64,000 bases of DNA from JACCZX01 sp038216465 (GCA_038216465.1 JBBQQC010000009.1:1-64000), one strand, 5' to 3'; positions 17,061 to 25,344 are shown, counted from the stretch's first letter. The notes: generated by a model not told the origin, from the sequence alone. Made by a program: numbers and translations.

Positions 17061-17077
17061 TGCGATGTTGCACCGTA

Positions 17078-18667
17078 TTACTCGTTGCTGCCGATCGTGA
17101 CCGATTCCATGTTCAACACGTTATCAGGGCGGTGCACGACCGTGACGTTGCTGCGCATCGCCCATGGGATCATCTGCCGGTGCAGCGGAACATGGTGCAC
17201 CTGCGCGTTGTGCTCCGCAATCGCCTGGCGGATAGTTTCACGCCGCTTCTCGGGGTTGGGTTCGATTGCGGCGCTATCGATCAACGCGTCGAGCTTCGGG
17301 TTGACGTAGCGACCGTAGTTGAACGACCCGTTGCCGGTCTTCTCGTCTTTCGAGCGCAGCACCGGCGACAACATCGTCTGTGCATCCGTAATCGCGCCTC
17401 CCCAGCCCAGCATGTACATGCTGGTGTCGTATTTTTCGAGCTTCGGAAAGTATGTGGAGCGCGGCAGCGCCGCTATCTTGGTGCTGATGCCGACCTTAGC
17501 CAGCATCGATGCGACTGCGATGCAGATCTCTTCGTCATTCACATACCGATTGTTCGGACAGTCGAGGGTGACCTCGAACCCCGTCGGGTAGCCGGCCTCG
17601 GCTAGCAGCTGCTTCGAGCGGTTTACATCGTACGGAAGCCGCTTTTCGGCGTCAGGATTCGACGCTGTGATCGACGGCGTGATGCCACCGGTGGGGAGTG
17701 CCGAGCCGCGCATCGTGCGGGACTTAATCGCTTCGATGTCGATCGCGTGATAAACGGCCTGCCGCACACGAATGTCCTTGAACGGATTTTTACCTTTGAC
17801 GTTCGAATACAGCAGTTCATCGCGCGCTTGATCGAAGCCGAAGAACACGACCCTGTTTTCGGGACCGCGTACGACCTTCGTGCCCTTGTTCTCCTCGACT
17901 CTGCGCACGTCCTGCGGCGGTGGGTCGAGGATGAAATCGACCTGACCCGAAAGCAGCGCCGCAGTACGCGTCGCGTCAGCACTGACTTGTGTGTAGATCA
18001 CTTCGGTGACGTTGCCCGGTGCGCGACCGTCCTTGACGCCCCACCAGTCGGGGTTGCGCTTGAGCACCGTCTTGATGCCGGGCTCACGCGATACCAGGAT
18101 CCAGGCACCGGTGCCGTTGGCGTTGCGCGAGGCGAACGTTTCTTCCTTCGACTTGAAGTCGAGCGGCTTCTCGACTTTGTTCTTGATCGCCCACGCCTTG
18201 CTCATGATGTAGATGGTGGTGGCATGCTCCAGCGTGATCGGGTTCGGCTTGTCCTGTACGAACTCAACGGTGAAGTCGTCGATCTTGCGCGGCTTGCCGA
18301 CCGGAATCGCGTATTGCCGCAGCTGCGAATTGGGGTGACTGGCACGCTCATACGAGAAAACAATGTCGTCGGCCGTAAACGGCGAACCGTCATGGAATTT
18401 GATGCCTTGTCTCAGTGTGAAACGCCACGTGGTCGGATTCACCTGCTGCCAGCTGGTCGCCAGCCCCGGCACCAGCTTCAATGCGTTGTCGCGCATCACC
18501 AGTGTGTCGTGCACCGATTGCGAGAACAGGTTGGTCAGGCCTTCGTTCTGCGAAAACGGGTCCGCGGTCTGCGGATCGCCTTGCGATGCCCAGCGCAACG
18601 TCTTGGCGTCAGCGGCGCCGAACGCCAGCGCGGCAGAAAAAAGCAGTGCGAAATGGCGAGTGTTCAT
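17078..18667 (-). CDS. ABC transporter substrate-binding protein, family 5 (peptide/nickel type)
   Basis: Periplasmic binding protein of the DppA/OppA family (SBP_bac_5), 529 residues. It has a signal peptide ending GAADAKTLRWASQGDPQTAD, then the conserved PGLATSWQQVNPTTWRFTLR and GIKFHDGSPFTADDIVFSYE near residues 65-110. The ligand (peptide, opine, metal chelate or other) cannot be read from the sequence. The ATG at 18667 has a strong Shine-Dalgarno (GGAGGG). No permease or ATPase genes are adjacent: kdsB lies upstream and adk downstream, so this is an orphan binding protein with its own terminator. Partner transporter genes must lie elsewhere, or it serves several systems. Confidence 0.9.
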   Translation of the reverse strand: MNTRHFALLFSAALAFGAADAKTLRWASQGDPQTADPFSQNEGLTNLFSQSVHDTLVMRDNALKLVPGLATSWQQVNPTTWRFTLRQGIKFHDGSPFTADDIVFSYERASHPNSQLRQYAIPVGKPRKIDDFTVEFVQDKPNPITLEHATTIYIMSKAWAIKNKVEKPLDFKSKEETFASRNANGTGAWILVSREPGIKTVLKRNPDWWGVKDGRAPGNVTEVIYTQVSADATRTAALLSGQVDFILDPPPQDVRRVEENKGTKVVRGPENRVVFFGFDQARDELLYSNVKGKNPFKDIRVRQAVYHAIDIEAIKSRTMRGSALPTGGITPSITASNPDAEKRLPYDVNRSKQLLAEAGYPTGFEVTLDCPNNRYVNDEEICIAVASMLAKVGISTKIAALPRSTYFPKLEKYDTSMYMLGWGGAITDAQTMLSPVLRSKDEKTGNGSFNYGRYVNPKLDALIDSAAIEPNPEKRRETIRQAIAEHNAQVHHVPLHRQMIPWAMRSNVTVVHRPDNVLNMESVTIGSNE

Positions 18668-18731
18668 GTGCCCTCCGGAGGAACGGACAGTCCTAAGGGC
18701 GAAGTGTAGGGGCAGCGCAGGCCGACCTGCG

Positions 18732-19490
18732 TCATTCAGCGCCGATCAGCTGACGCACCCGCTGCAGGTCCTCTGGCGTGTCGACACCGGGCGGCAATGC
18801 ATCGTCGAGCAGCAGCACCGCAATGCCGATACGGTGCGTGATCGCGCGTAGCTGTTCGAGGCGCTCGTGCTCTTCGATGGCCGACTTCGGCAGGGCCGGA
18901 TACTTCCCTAGAAATCCGGCGCGATAGGCATACAGCCCGATGTGTCGCAAGGCGGGCAGATCGGGCGGAAGTACGCGCCCGGCGGCGAAAGCGTCACGCG
19001 ACCAAGGGATCGGAGCGCGCGAGAAGGTGATCGCGCGCCCAGTCGCATCCAGCACGACCTTGACCACGTCGGGGCTAAAGAACTCCGCGGTGTCGCTGAT
19101 CGCGTGGGCCGCTGTGGCGATCTCGCAATCCTGACGCGTGGCAAGCTCACGCGCGACACGGTTCATTACTTCGGGGGGCAACAGCGGCTCGTCGCTCTGC
19201 ACGTTGACGACAATCGCTTCGGGCGGCAGCGCGAGCTGGTGCGTCGCTTCTGCCAGTCGGTCAGTTCCGGTCGGATGGTCCGACGAGGTTAGGATGCATT
19301 CGACCTGATGCATGCGGCAGCTGGCAACGATCTCCAGGTTGTCGGCGGCCACGACTACTCTATTCGCTGCGCTGCGTGCTGCGTTACGCGCCACTCGCAC
19401 CACCATCGGTACGCCGCCGATATCTGCCAGCGGTTTGCGCGGCAGACGTGTCGACGCCAAGCGCGCCGGCACAATGATGACAAAGCTCAA
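18732..19490 (-). CDS. kdsB: 3-deoxy-manno-octulosonate cytidylyltransferase
   Basis: Activates Kdo as CMP-Kdo for lipopolysaccharide inner-core synthesis. The 252-residue protein starts SFVIIVPARLASTRLPRKPL, the CTP-binding motif of the family, with ECILTSSDHPTGTDRLAEA and VNVQSDEPLLPPEVM following. The most likely start is TTG at 19490, which begins one base after the stop of the Trm112 gene and gives the family N-terminus. An ATG at 19529 would add 13 residues and overlap the upstream gene. Last gene of the exbB-exbD-lpxK-Trm112-kdsB operon. Confidence 0.93.
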   Translation of the reverse strand: MSFVIIVPARLASTRLPRKPLADIGGVPMVVRVARNAARSAANRVVVAADNLEIVASCRMHQVECILTSSDHPTGTDRLAEATHQLALPPEAIVVNVQSDEPLLPPEVMNRVARELATRQDCEIATAAHAISDTAEFFSPDVVKVVLDATGRAITFSRAPIPWSRDAFAAGRVLPPDLPALRHIGLYAYRAGFLGKYPALPKSAIEEHERLEQLRAITHRIGIAVLLLDDALPPGVDTPEDLQRVRQLIGAE

Positions 19491-19491
19491 G

Positions 19492-19674
19492 TCAGCGGCC
19501 GAGTTCGGCCGGCTCGACTTTGCGCGCATCCGACTCGAGCATCACCGGAATTCCATTGCGAATCGGATAGGCGAGCGCGTCGGCCTTGCACACCAGCTCC
19601 TGCGAACCCTTGCGGTAGTCAAGCAGACCCTTGCAGATCGGGCACACCAATATGTCAAGCAGGCGATGGTCCAT
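19492..19674 (-). CDS. Trm112 family protein (YcaR-like)
   Basis: A 60-residue protein of the Trm112/YcaR family, small zinc-ribbon-like proteins that in eukaryotes activate methyltransferases; the bacterial role is unsettled. It reads MDHRLLDILVCPICKGLLDY with one CPIC pair, then VCKADALAYPIRNGIPVMLE, the family's second signature, which keeps only one cysteine of the second pair. The ATG at 19674 lies inside the 3' end of lpxK (20-nt overlap), and the stop abuts the kdsB start. This tight packing between lpxK and kdsB is conserved in many proteobacteria. Confidence 0.9.
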   Translation of the reverse strand: MDHRLLDILVCPICKGLLDYRKGSQELVCKADALAYPIRNGIPVMLESDARKVEPAELGR

Positions 19675-20716
19675 CAGTCTTCCTCGACGAGATCCGTACG
19701 ATGACTGCTTCAATCAGCTCCGGATCGACCTCGGTTACCAGCGGCACGACCCATAGTCGTGCGTCATTCGCCAGCGATGAATTGTCGAGACATTTTACGG
19801 CGTCCTTTTCAGTGAGCAGGATACGGTCGGCGGCGCAGCCGGCAAACGGATTCACGCTGTAGTCGAAGTGATCGGCCAGCGCAAGCTCTTCGATCGTAAG
19901 CCCGGCGGCGCGCAGCATGGCAAAGAATCGGTCAGGTGCGCCAATGCCGGCGGCCGCCGCCAGGCGCCAGCCGTGCAATCGCTGCTCCGCCGCGAGTGAT
20001 CCCAGTTCGATGCGCAGCTTCGGGTCATGCATCGCAAACGCGCTGGCGAGGTGCGTTCGCATTCGATAGCAGGGGACGGCCGCGGCGATTGCCGGCGCGT
20101 CGCCGTTCAATACGACCGCGTCGACCCGATCGAGGCGCCGCCGCGGCTCGCGCAGCGGCCCCGCCGGCAGCATCCAACCATTGCCGAGACCGCGGTAATT
20201 CAGCAACGCAATTTCCATATCGCGCGCCAGCGCACGGTGCTGCAGACCATCGTCGGCGATGATTACGTCGCACTCGGGATGCTGCTTGCGCAGCAAGTCC
20301 GCTGCTGCGACGCGCCGCTTCGCGATGGCCACCGGTGCGGTCGTGGCACGCACGATTAACAGCGGCTCGTCGCCCACCTGATGTGCTGTATCACCCGCGT
20401 GCACCAGGCGCGGCGCCGAATCGCGTGCACCATAGCCCCGCGACACAATGCCGGGGCGCCAGCCGCGTTCGGTCAACGCACGGACCAGCTCCACCGTCAA
20501 CGGCGTCTTGCCGGTGCCGCCGACGTAAAGGTTGCCGACCACCACGACCGGCACATCGAGCTGCGTTGGCTGTAGCAGACGGCACGCGTAAAGCGCTTCG
20601 CGGCAGCGGTAGACGACGTAATGCAGCGCGGCCAATGGCAGCAGTAACCAGGCAATGGCGCCGCGACGCTGCCACGCTTCTACGAGTGCAAGCTCTAACC
20701 GGGTGCGCAGCAGCAC
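19655..20716 (-). CDS. lpxK: Tetraacyldisaccharide 4'-kinase
   Basis: Phosphorylates the 4' position of the lipid A disaccharide at the inner membrane. About 353 residues: an N-terminal hydrophobic helix (AWLLLPLAALHYVVY), then the P-loop VVGNLYVGGTGKTPLTVEL, SRGYGA, DDGLQHRALARD and LPAGPLREP, ending LLTEKDAVK and a short tail. There is no suitable ATG. The GTG at 20716, 29 nt after the exbD stop, is my best estimate; the open frame continues through exbD but that is not coding. It overlaps the start of the Trm112 gene by 20 nt. Confidence 0.9.
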   Translation of the reverse strand: MLLRTRLELALVEAWQRRGAIAWLLLPLAALHYVVYRCREALYACRLLQPTQLDVPVVVVGNLYVGGTGKTPLTVELVRALTERGWRPGIVSRGYGARDSAPRLVHAGDTAHQVGDEPLLIVRATTAPVAIAKRRVAAADLLRKQHPECDVIIADDGLQHRALARDMEIALLNYRGLGNGWMLPAGPLREPRRRLDRVDAVVLNGDAPAIAAAVPCYRMRTHLASAFAMHDPKLRIELGSLAAEQRLHGWRLAAAAGIGAPDRFFAMLRAAGLTIEELALADHFDYSVNPFAGCAADRILLTEKDAVKCLDNSSLANDARLWVVPLVTEVDPELIEAVIVRISSRKTDGPSPA

Positions 20717-20745
20717 AACGATTTGCGATACGGCCGTTTCAGAGG

Positions 20746-21168
20746 CTACTTGCCGCCGTCGGTGCGCTGCGTCGCGAAACTTATGCGCACAATGCCGGCC
20801 TGCCGCGCCGCTTCCATCACTCCAATGACCGCCTGATGCGGCGCCTGCGCATCGGCATTGATGATCAGCAGCGTCGTATCCGACGTCTTGCCCGTGGCGC
20901 GCAGGGCGGTCGCGAACGCCCGCACGTCGTTCGAGGGGAGCAACTGACGTTCGATCGCATAGCGGCCGTCCGCTGTGACCGCTACGTTGATCTCGTTCGG
21001 CTGCACCGTCGGCTGTGCAGCGTCGGCCGAGGGCAGCGTGATCTGCAGCTCCGCGAAACGCGAATAGGTTGTGCTCACCGCGAGAAAGATCAGCACGATC
21101 AGCAGCACATCGATCAGCGGGATCAAATTGAGCTCGGGCTCCTCGTCGAGCGCGCGTCGAAACCGCAT
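20746..21168 (-). CDS. exbD: Biopolymer transport protein ExbD/TolR
   Basis: A 140-residue inner-membrane protein with one N-terminal helix (LNLIPLIDVLLIVLIFLAVS) containing the essential aspartate of the family (LIDVLL), followed by a periplasmic domain. Together with ExbB it forms a proton-driven motor that energises TonB-dependent outer-membrane transport, or a Tol-like function. Its ATG shares one base with the exbB stop (TGATG), which indicates translational coupling. The adjacent lpxK suggests an envelope-focused operon; no tonB is present in the window. Confidence 0.93.
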   Translation of the reverse strand: MRFRRALDEEPELNLIPLIDVLLIVLIFLAVSTTYSRFAELQITLPSADAAQPTVQPNEINVAVTADGRYAIERQLLPSNDVRAFATALRATGKTSDTTLLIINADAQAPHQAVIGVMEAARQAGIVRISFATQRTDGGK

Positions 21169-21788
21169 CAGCGCTCTGCTCTTTCGGCCCGGGCCGCCGC
21201 AAACACAGTCTCAAGTAGCCGCTCGGCCTGCTCCTCCATGTCGACCAGATAATCGTCGACCAGCCGTTTGAAGTATCGATACGAAAGCACGGCCGGCACC
21301 GCAATGATGATGCCGAGCGCGGTACTGTACAGCGCTACTGAGATGCCGCGCGCCAGGTCCTGCGGATTCGAGCCCGCCTGCTGCGAGGCAAAGATGGCGA
21401 TCATGCCGACCACGGTCCCGAGTAGACCGAGAAGAGGTGCAATCGAGCCGATCGATCCGAGCAGCGTCAAATTCTTGGTGAGCCGGTTGGCGACAACCGA
21501 GCCAGCAGCCTCGATCTGCTGCATCGCTCCTTCTCGACCGGCGCGCTCATTCCGCAAGCCCGCAGCCAGCACTCGACCGAGTGGGGAATTGGCTTCGAGT
21601 TTGGTGAGTACGTCGGGCGAGATCTGCCGTTTTTTCCACAGGCCGATGACGTCGGACAGCAGCGTGGGCGGGATTATGATTTTCCGCTGCAGAGCAATTG
21701 CACGTTCGATGATCAGCCCGAGTGCGAATATCGAGGCCAGGATAAGGGGCCAAATAGGCCAACCGAGTTCAGCGAGGATGGCAAACAA
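21168..21788 (-). CDS. exbB: MotA/TolQ/ExbB proton channel family protein
   Basis: A 206-residue membrane protein, the partner of ExbD in the proton channel. It begins with a hydrophobic helix (WPIWPLILASIFALGLIIER), has a cytoplasmic loop, and then two helices (LLGSIGSIAPLLGLLGTVVG and GISVALYSTALGIIIAVPAV) typical of the MotA_ExbB domain. The start codon is TTG at 21788, with AAGGA seven bases upstream; no better in-frame ATG exists before it. First gene of the exbB-exbD-lpxK-Trm112-kdsB operon, divergent from xseA. Confidence 0.93.
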   Translation of the reverse strand: MFAILAELGWPIWPLILASIFALGLIIERAIALQRKIIIPPTLLSDVIGLWKKRQISPDVLTKLEANSPLGRVLAAGLRNERAGREGAMQQIEAAGSVVANRLTKNLTLLGSIGSIAPLLGLLGTVVGMIAIFASQQAGSNPQDLARGISVALYSTALGIIIAVPAVLSYRYFKRLVDDYLVDMEEQAERLLETVFAAARAERAER

Positions 21789-22077
21789 CGGGAATCCTTC
21801 GTGGTGTGAGCACTTGCGCGAGCGCGCACTGTAGAGATGCCGGACACGCGCAGCAAGTTTCCACAGTTACTGTGGATAAGTATGTGAACAAGTCGGGGCA
21901 GGATGCCGTAAGCCTTTGTTGCAATTTAGTTTGTACGCCTTGCACATGGGTTAGGCAGTGTTTGAAAGCTGATGGATTTCAACACGTTAACTTTAGTCAT
22001 GATTACAAGAACCCTCACGCATCAGCGCGATCCGCTCACTTACTCGGCCTGTGGAAAGGTTTTGGCCGGAAACCCGC
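21789..22077. other. Divergent intergenic region between exbB and xseA
   Basis: About 290 nt without a gene, visibly more A/T-rich than its surroundings, carrying promoters for exbB (left) and xseA (right) by position. Its most striking content is the inverted repeat and DnaA-box-like site at 21861-21879. No clear sigma-70 promoter pair could be fixed by eye, and no RNA gene was recognised. Confidence 0.5.
21861..21879. promoter_or_regulatory. Perfect 7-bp inverted repeat overlapping a consensus DnaA box
   Basis: CCACAGT-T-ACTGTGG (21861-21875) is a perfect palindrome around one base. Its right arm runs into TGTGGATAA (21871-21879), the exact complement of the E. coli R1-type DnaA box TTATCCACA. 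Either reading suggests a protein-binding site controlling exbB and/or xseA. A single box does not make an origin. Confidence 0.5.
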
Positions 22078-23436
22078 ATGGCGCTTGACTTCGACCGGCC
22101 CGATGCAGAAAACGCGCGGGGTGCGCTGACAGTTTCCGCGCTAAACCGCGCGGTTTCAGGCTTGCTGCAACGAAGTTTCCCGTTGGTGCGGGTTCGCGGG
22201 GAGATTGCCAATGTAACGCGCGCCGCAAGCGGGCATTGGTACTTTGCCTTGAAAGACGATCAGGCGCAGGCGCGCTGCGTAATGTTCCGTGCCCGCAATC
22301 AGTTGCTCGACTGGGTGCCGCGCGATGGCGACGAGGTAGAAGTCAGCGCCGTCGTTGCGCTGTACGAAGCGCGCGGCGAGTTCCAATTGTGCGTCGAGTC
22401 GATGCGCCGCGCGGGGCAGGGCCAGCTGTACGAAGAGTTCCTGAAGCTTAAAGCCCGGCTGGCAGCCGAGGGGCTGTTTGCCGGCGAGCGCAAGCGATCG
22501 CTGCCGCACGTGCCGCGTCGGGTGGCGGTGGTGACGTCAATGCAAGCGGCCGCGCTCGCGGATGTGGTCACGGCGCTGTGTCGTCGCGCGCCCTATGTGG
22601 GCGTCATTATTTATCCGGTGCCGGTGCAGGGCGCGGGTGCGGGTGGTCATATCGCCGCGATGCTCAGGAAAGTATCTGGTCGGGCAGCCGTCGACCTGGT
22701 CGATGTCGTTTTGTTAGTGCGTGGCGGCGGTTCGATCGAAGATCTTTGGGCATTCAACGAGGAAGCGGTCGCGCGCGCGATCGTGTCGTGCACGATCCCG
22801 GTCGTTGTCGGTGTTGGGCACGAAAGCGACTTCACGATTGCCGACTTTGCGGCCGATCTTCGCGCTCCGACGCCCACCGCAGCGGCGGAGCTGGTCGCAC
22901 CGGCGGCAGCGGTTTTGGTCGCCACCATCGATGCGCACCGGGCTGCGCTTTCGCATTCGCTGCGGCGACTGATCGAAAGGGCTCAGCAACGAATCGATTA
23001 TGTGCAACGGCTCGCTACGGCACGACGAGCACCGTGGAAGGCGCTGGCCGGGCGGTTGGAAGCGCTGCGCCTGCGCAGTGGCAGTGCGTTGGTCGACGCG
23101 CTGACGGAAGCGCGCGGTCGAATCGGCTCCCGCGTTCACCGGCTGCTAGTCGCACGGCCGAGTGCAAACGCGGCTTCGGTTCGGATCGATGCGTTGTCGG
23201 CAGCGCGGCGCGCGGCGATTTTCGCGCAACTGAAGCATCATCAGGCGCGCGTCGAAAGCGGATTGGCGGCGCTCGCGCATCTCGACCCGGGACAAACTCT
23301 GGCGCGCGGCTTCAGCCTGGTGCGCGATGCGAGCGGTGCGCTGGTGCGCGATTCAGATCAGGTCGCCATCGGTCAGACGCTTGAAATCGAATTCGCGCGT
23401 GGCGGTGCAAGCACGCGCGTTGAACACCGGCGGTAA
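22078..23436 (+). CDS. xseA: Exodeoxyribonuclease VII large subunit
   Basis: Large subunit of the single-strand-specific exonuclease VII used in repair and recombination. About 452 residues: an N-terminal OB fold (LTVSALNRAVSGLLQRSFPL, VRGEIANVTRAASGHWYF), then the catalytic exonuclease VII domain with VVTSMQAAALADV, VVLLVRGGGSIEDLWAFN and VVGVGHESDFTIADFAAD, then a coiled-coil C-terminus ending ARGFSLVRD. I prefer the ATG at 22078; a GTG at 22051 in the same frame is an alternative. The xseB small subunit is not nearby. Confidence 0.95.
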   Translation: MALDFDRPDAENARGALTVSALNRAVSGLLQRSFPLVRVRGEIANVTRAASGHWYFALKDDQAQARCVMFRARNQLLDWVPRDGDEVEVSAVVALYEARGEFQLCVESMRRAGQGQLYEEFLKLKARLAAEGLFAGERKRSLPHVPRRVAVVTSMQAAALADVVTALCRRAPYVGVIIYPVPVQGAGAGGHIAAMLRKVSGRAAVDLVDVVLLVRGGGSIEDLWAFNEEAVARAIVSCTIPVVVGVGHESDFTIADFAADLRAPTPTAAAELVAPAAAVLVATIDAHRAALSHSLRRLIERAQQRIDYVQRLATARRAPWKALAGRLEALRLRSGSALVDALTEARGRIGSRVHRLLVARPSANAASVRIDALSAARRAAIFAQLKHHQARVESGLAALAHLDPGQTLARGFSLVRDASGALVRDSDQVAIGQTLEIEFARGGASTRVEHRR

Positions 23437-23512
23437 AGCGCCAGCGCGTCGATACGCATGCTAGATTGCTGCACGCTCGAGCGACTGAGCGAATAACAAG
23501 CAAGGAGGGACT

Positions 23513-24115
23513 ATGGGCGCAATCTTCCAATCGCTGGGACGCACGGTTGCGGCCGGGGTCGTGCTGCTGCTCGTGCTGGTGGCGATCGTTGTAGGTATCA
23601 CCGGCACCCCGGTTCGGGTCGATCACGCGTGGACGACGTTTTTCATGCGTTGGTTGCACGTTCTATCTGGTGTGATGTGGATCGGACTGCTCTGGTACTT
23701 CAACTTCGTGCAGATGCCGTCGATGCCGAAGATCCCGGATGAACAGAAGCCGGCGATTGGCAAGGTGATCGCACCCACCGCTCTGTTTTGGTTCCGTTGG
23801 GCAGCGCTCGCGACCGTTGTTACGGGCGCATTGCTAGCCTGGATGCAAGGCTACTTAGTACAGGCGCTGACGCTGCAAGCTCCAGTTGTCCCGATCGGCA
23901 TCGGCATGTGGCTCGGGCTGATCATGGCGTTTAATGTCTGGTTCATCATCTGGCCAAATCAGAAAAAAGCGCTGGGTATCGTGCAAGTCGCGCCCGAGGA
24001 GAAACCGAAAGCCGCTCGCCTGGCGATGCTGGCCTCGCGCTTCAACACGATGTCCTCAATTCCGCTGCTGTACATGATGGTGATTCAGCAAAACCGAGGT
24101 GGTGCGATTTTCTAG
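23513..24115 (+). CDS. PuuD-like (urate hydroxylase membrane domain) integral membrane protein
   Basis: A 200-residue membrane protein resembling the N-terminal membrane part of bacterial urate hydroxylase PuuD, with FFMRWLHVLSGVMWIGLLWY, NFVQMPSMPKIPDEQKPA and ALFWFRWAALATVVTGALLA. Four to five hydrophobic segments are visible. It has no CxxCH heme motif, so it lacks the C-terminal cytochrome c domain of true PuuD and may have a different role. No purine-catabolism genes are nearby. The ATG at 23513 has an excellent Shine-Dalgarno (AAGGAGGG), and a strong terminator follows at 24133-24160, so it is likely monocistronic. Confidence 0.78.
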   Translation: MGAIFQSLGRTVAAGVVLLLVLVAIVVGITGTPVRVDHAWTTFFMRWLHVLSGVMWIGLLWYFNFVQMPSMPKIPDEQKPAIGKVIAPTALFWFRWAALATVVTGALLAWMQGYLVQALTLQAPVVPIGIGMWLGLIMAFNVWFIIWPNQKKALGIVQVAPEEKPKAARLAMLASRFNTMSSIPLLYMMVIQQNRGGAIF

Positions 24116-24132
24116 GCTGTCTGATTCGTGAC

Positions 24133-24160
24133 AAAAGTGGGGCCCGTGCGGCCCCACTTT
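24133..24160 (+). terminator. Terminator after the PuuD-like gene
   Basis: An 11-bp perfect stem AAAGTGGGGCC/GGCCCCACTTT with a 5-nt loop lies 20 nt past the stop. The trailing T-run is short (TTTCGTTT), but the stem itself ends in T. Confidence 0.8.
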
Positions 24161-24226
24161 CGTTTGGCGGGCTCAATGATTGCTCAACATCTTCCTCAAA
24201 ACGGCTTGTCATGATGGAGGATCTGA

Positions 24227-24832
24227 ATGGAACACAAACTCCCGCCCCTGCCATATGCGATGGACGCGCTTGAACCGGCGATGTCGAAGGAAACACTGGA
24301 GTACCACTACGGCAAGCACCATCGAGCCTACGTAAAGGAACTCAACAATCTAATTAAAGGAACCGAGTTCGAGGATGCGACGCTGGAGCAGATCATTCGC
24401 AGTGCGTCCGGCCCGCTGTTCAACAATGCCGCGCAGACATGGAACCACACATTCTTCTGGAATTGCATGGCGCCAAGCGGAGGTGGCGAGCCCAGTGGGG
24501 CACTGGCTGAGGCGATTAGCCAAAAGTGGGGTTCGTACGCCGCCTTCAAAGAATCGTTCTCGAAGAGCGCGGTCGGCAACTTCGGCTCGGGATGGACTTG
24601 GCTCGTGACCAAGTCGAACGGTATCGACATTGTCAACACGCACGATGCTGACAACCCATTGACGAAGGGCAATGAACCGTTGTTGGTGCTCGATGTATGG
24701 GAACATGCCTATTACATCGATCACCGCAATGAACGGCCTAAGTTCCTCGAAGCGTTTCTGAAGAACCTGGTCAATTGGAACTTCGCCACACGCAATTATC
24801 AGAGGTCGCTCAGCGCGGTGGCAGCCCGCTAA
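24227..24832 (+). CDS. sodB: Superoxide dismutase, Fe type
   Basis: Dismutates superoxide in the cytoplasm. The 201-residue protein has all four metal ligands in their usual contexts: the histidine in YHYGKHHRAYV (about residue 27), the histidine in AAQTWNHTFFWNCM, and Asp/His in LDVWEHAYYIDH. AAQTWNH with its glutamine, and the following tract, favour an iron enzyme over a manganese one. The start MEHKLPPLPYAMDALEP is typical. Convergent with the DUF192 gene, whose end overlaps by 23 nt. Confidence 0.96.
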   Translation: MEHKLPPLPYAMDALEPAMSKETLEYHYGKHHRAYVKELNNLIKGTEFEDATLEQIIRSASGPLFNNAAQTWNHTFFWNCMAPSGGGEPSGALAEAISQKWGSYAAFKESFSKSAVGNFGSGWTWLVTKSNGIDIVNTHDADNPLTKGNEPLLVLDVWEHAYYIDHRNERPKFLEAFLKNLVNWNFATRNYQRSLSAVAAR

Positions 24833-25253
24833 TTTTCTTGCCGGCTGTCACGCCGCGCTTCGCAAACCAGCCCTGGTCCATTTCGAGCGCATAGGCCACC
24901 GGGCGTTGGGGGCAGATTGACGCTTCGCTCTTCGGTGCCATGTCTGCGATGTTGACGATCGTTCCGTCGTCATCGATGAAGGCAATTGAAAGCGGAATCA
25001 GCGTGTTGCGCATCCAAAAGCAGTGCTGCGATTTGTCTTCGAATACGAACACCATGCCGTGATTGGGTGCAAGGCGCTCGCGCATCATCAGTCCGATCAT
25101 GCGCGATTGCGGTGTGGCCGCAATCTCGGCCGTAATCACGTGAATTCCGGCAGTTATTTTCGTGGTCCGCAGCGCAGGTTGCGGCGCTTGTTGAGCAAGC
25201 AGCACGGACGGCGCCAACAAGGAGCAAATCACCACCACAAGGATTCGTTTCAT
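24810..25253 (-). CDS. DUF192 family exported protein
   Basis: A 147-residue protein with a signal peptide (MKRILVVVICSLLAPSVLLA) and a DUF192 domain. Visible family motifs are TPQSRMIGLMMRERLAPNHG, the FWMRNTLIPLSIAFID core and SICPQRPVAYALEMDQGWFA. The function of DUF192 is not established. The ATG at 25253 gives the signal peptide; an upstream extension to 25295 was rejected. The 3' end overlaps the sodB 3' end by 23 nt, so the two transcripts converge. Confidence 0.88.
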   Translation of the reverse strand: MKRILVVVICSLLAPSVLLAQQAPQPALRTTKITAGIHVITAEIAATPQSRMIGLMMRERLAPNHGMVFVFEDKSQHCFWMRNTLIPLSIAFIDDDGTIVNIADMAPKSEASICPQRPVAYALEMDQGWFAKRGVTAGKKISGLPPR

Positions 25254-25294
25254 GTCACGCGTCCGACCGTCCCGAGCGCTAATGTAAGCGCGCA

Positions 25295-25323
25295 AAGAAA
25301 AGGCAGGGTCTGCGACCCTGCCT
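25295..25323 (-). terminator. Terminator after the Lys/Ala-rich protein gene
   Basis: A 10-bp stem AGGCAGGGTC/GACCCTGCCT with a 3-nt loop is followed on the minus strand by TTTTCTTT. It lies 22 nt past the stop of the upstream gene. Confidence 0.8.
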
Positions 25324-25344
25324 TCTTCGTCAAGCCATTGCTGA

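Noticed and set aside
17747..18709. 320-residue open frame antisense to the solute-binding protein
   Set aside because: Shadow of a confident gene; composition is that of a reversed frame with no motif.
19655..21304. 549-residue frame that would fuse lpxK with upstream sequence
   Set aside because: The N-terminal 190 residues run through exbD in another frame and are Arg/Ala-rich noise; lpxK homology begins near the GTG at 20716.
21871..21879. Replication origin suggested by the DnaA box
   Set aside because: Only one box, no dnaA, dnaN or gyrB nearby and no cluster of A/T-rich repeats, so an origin is not supported.
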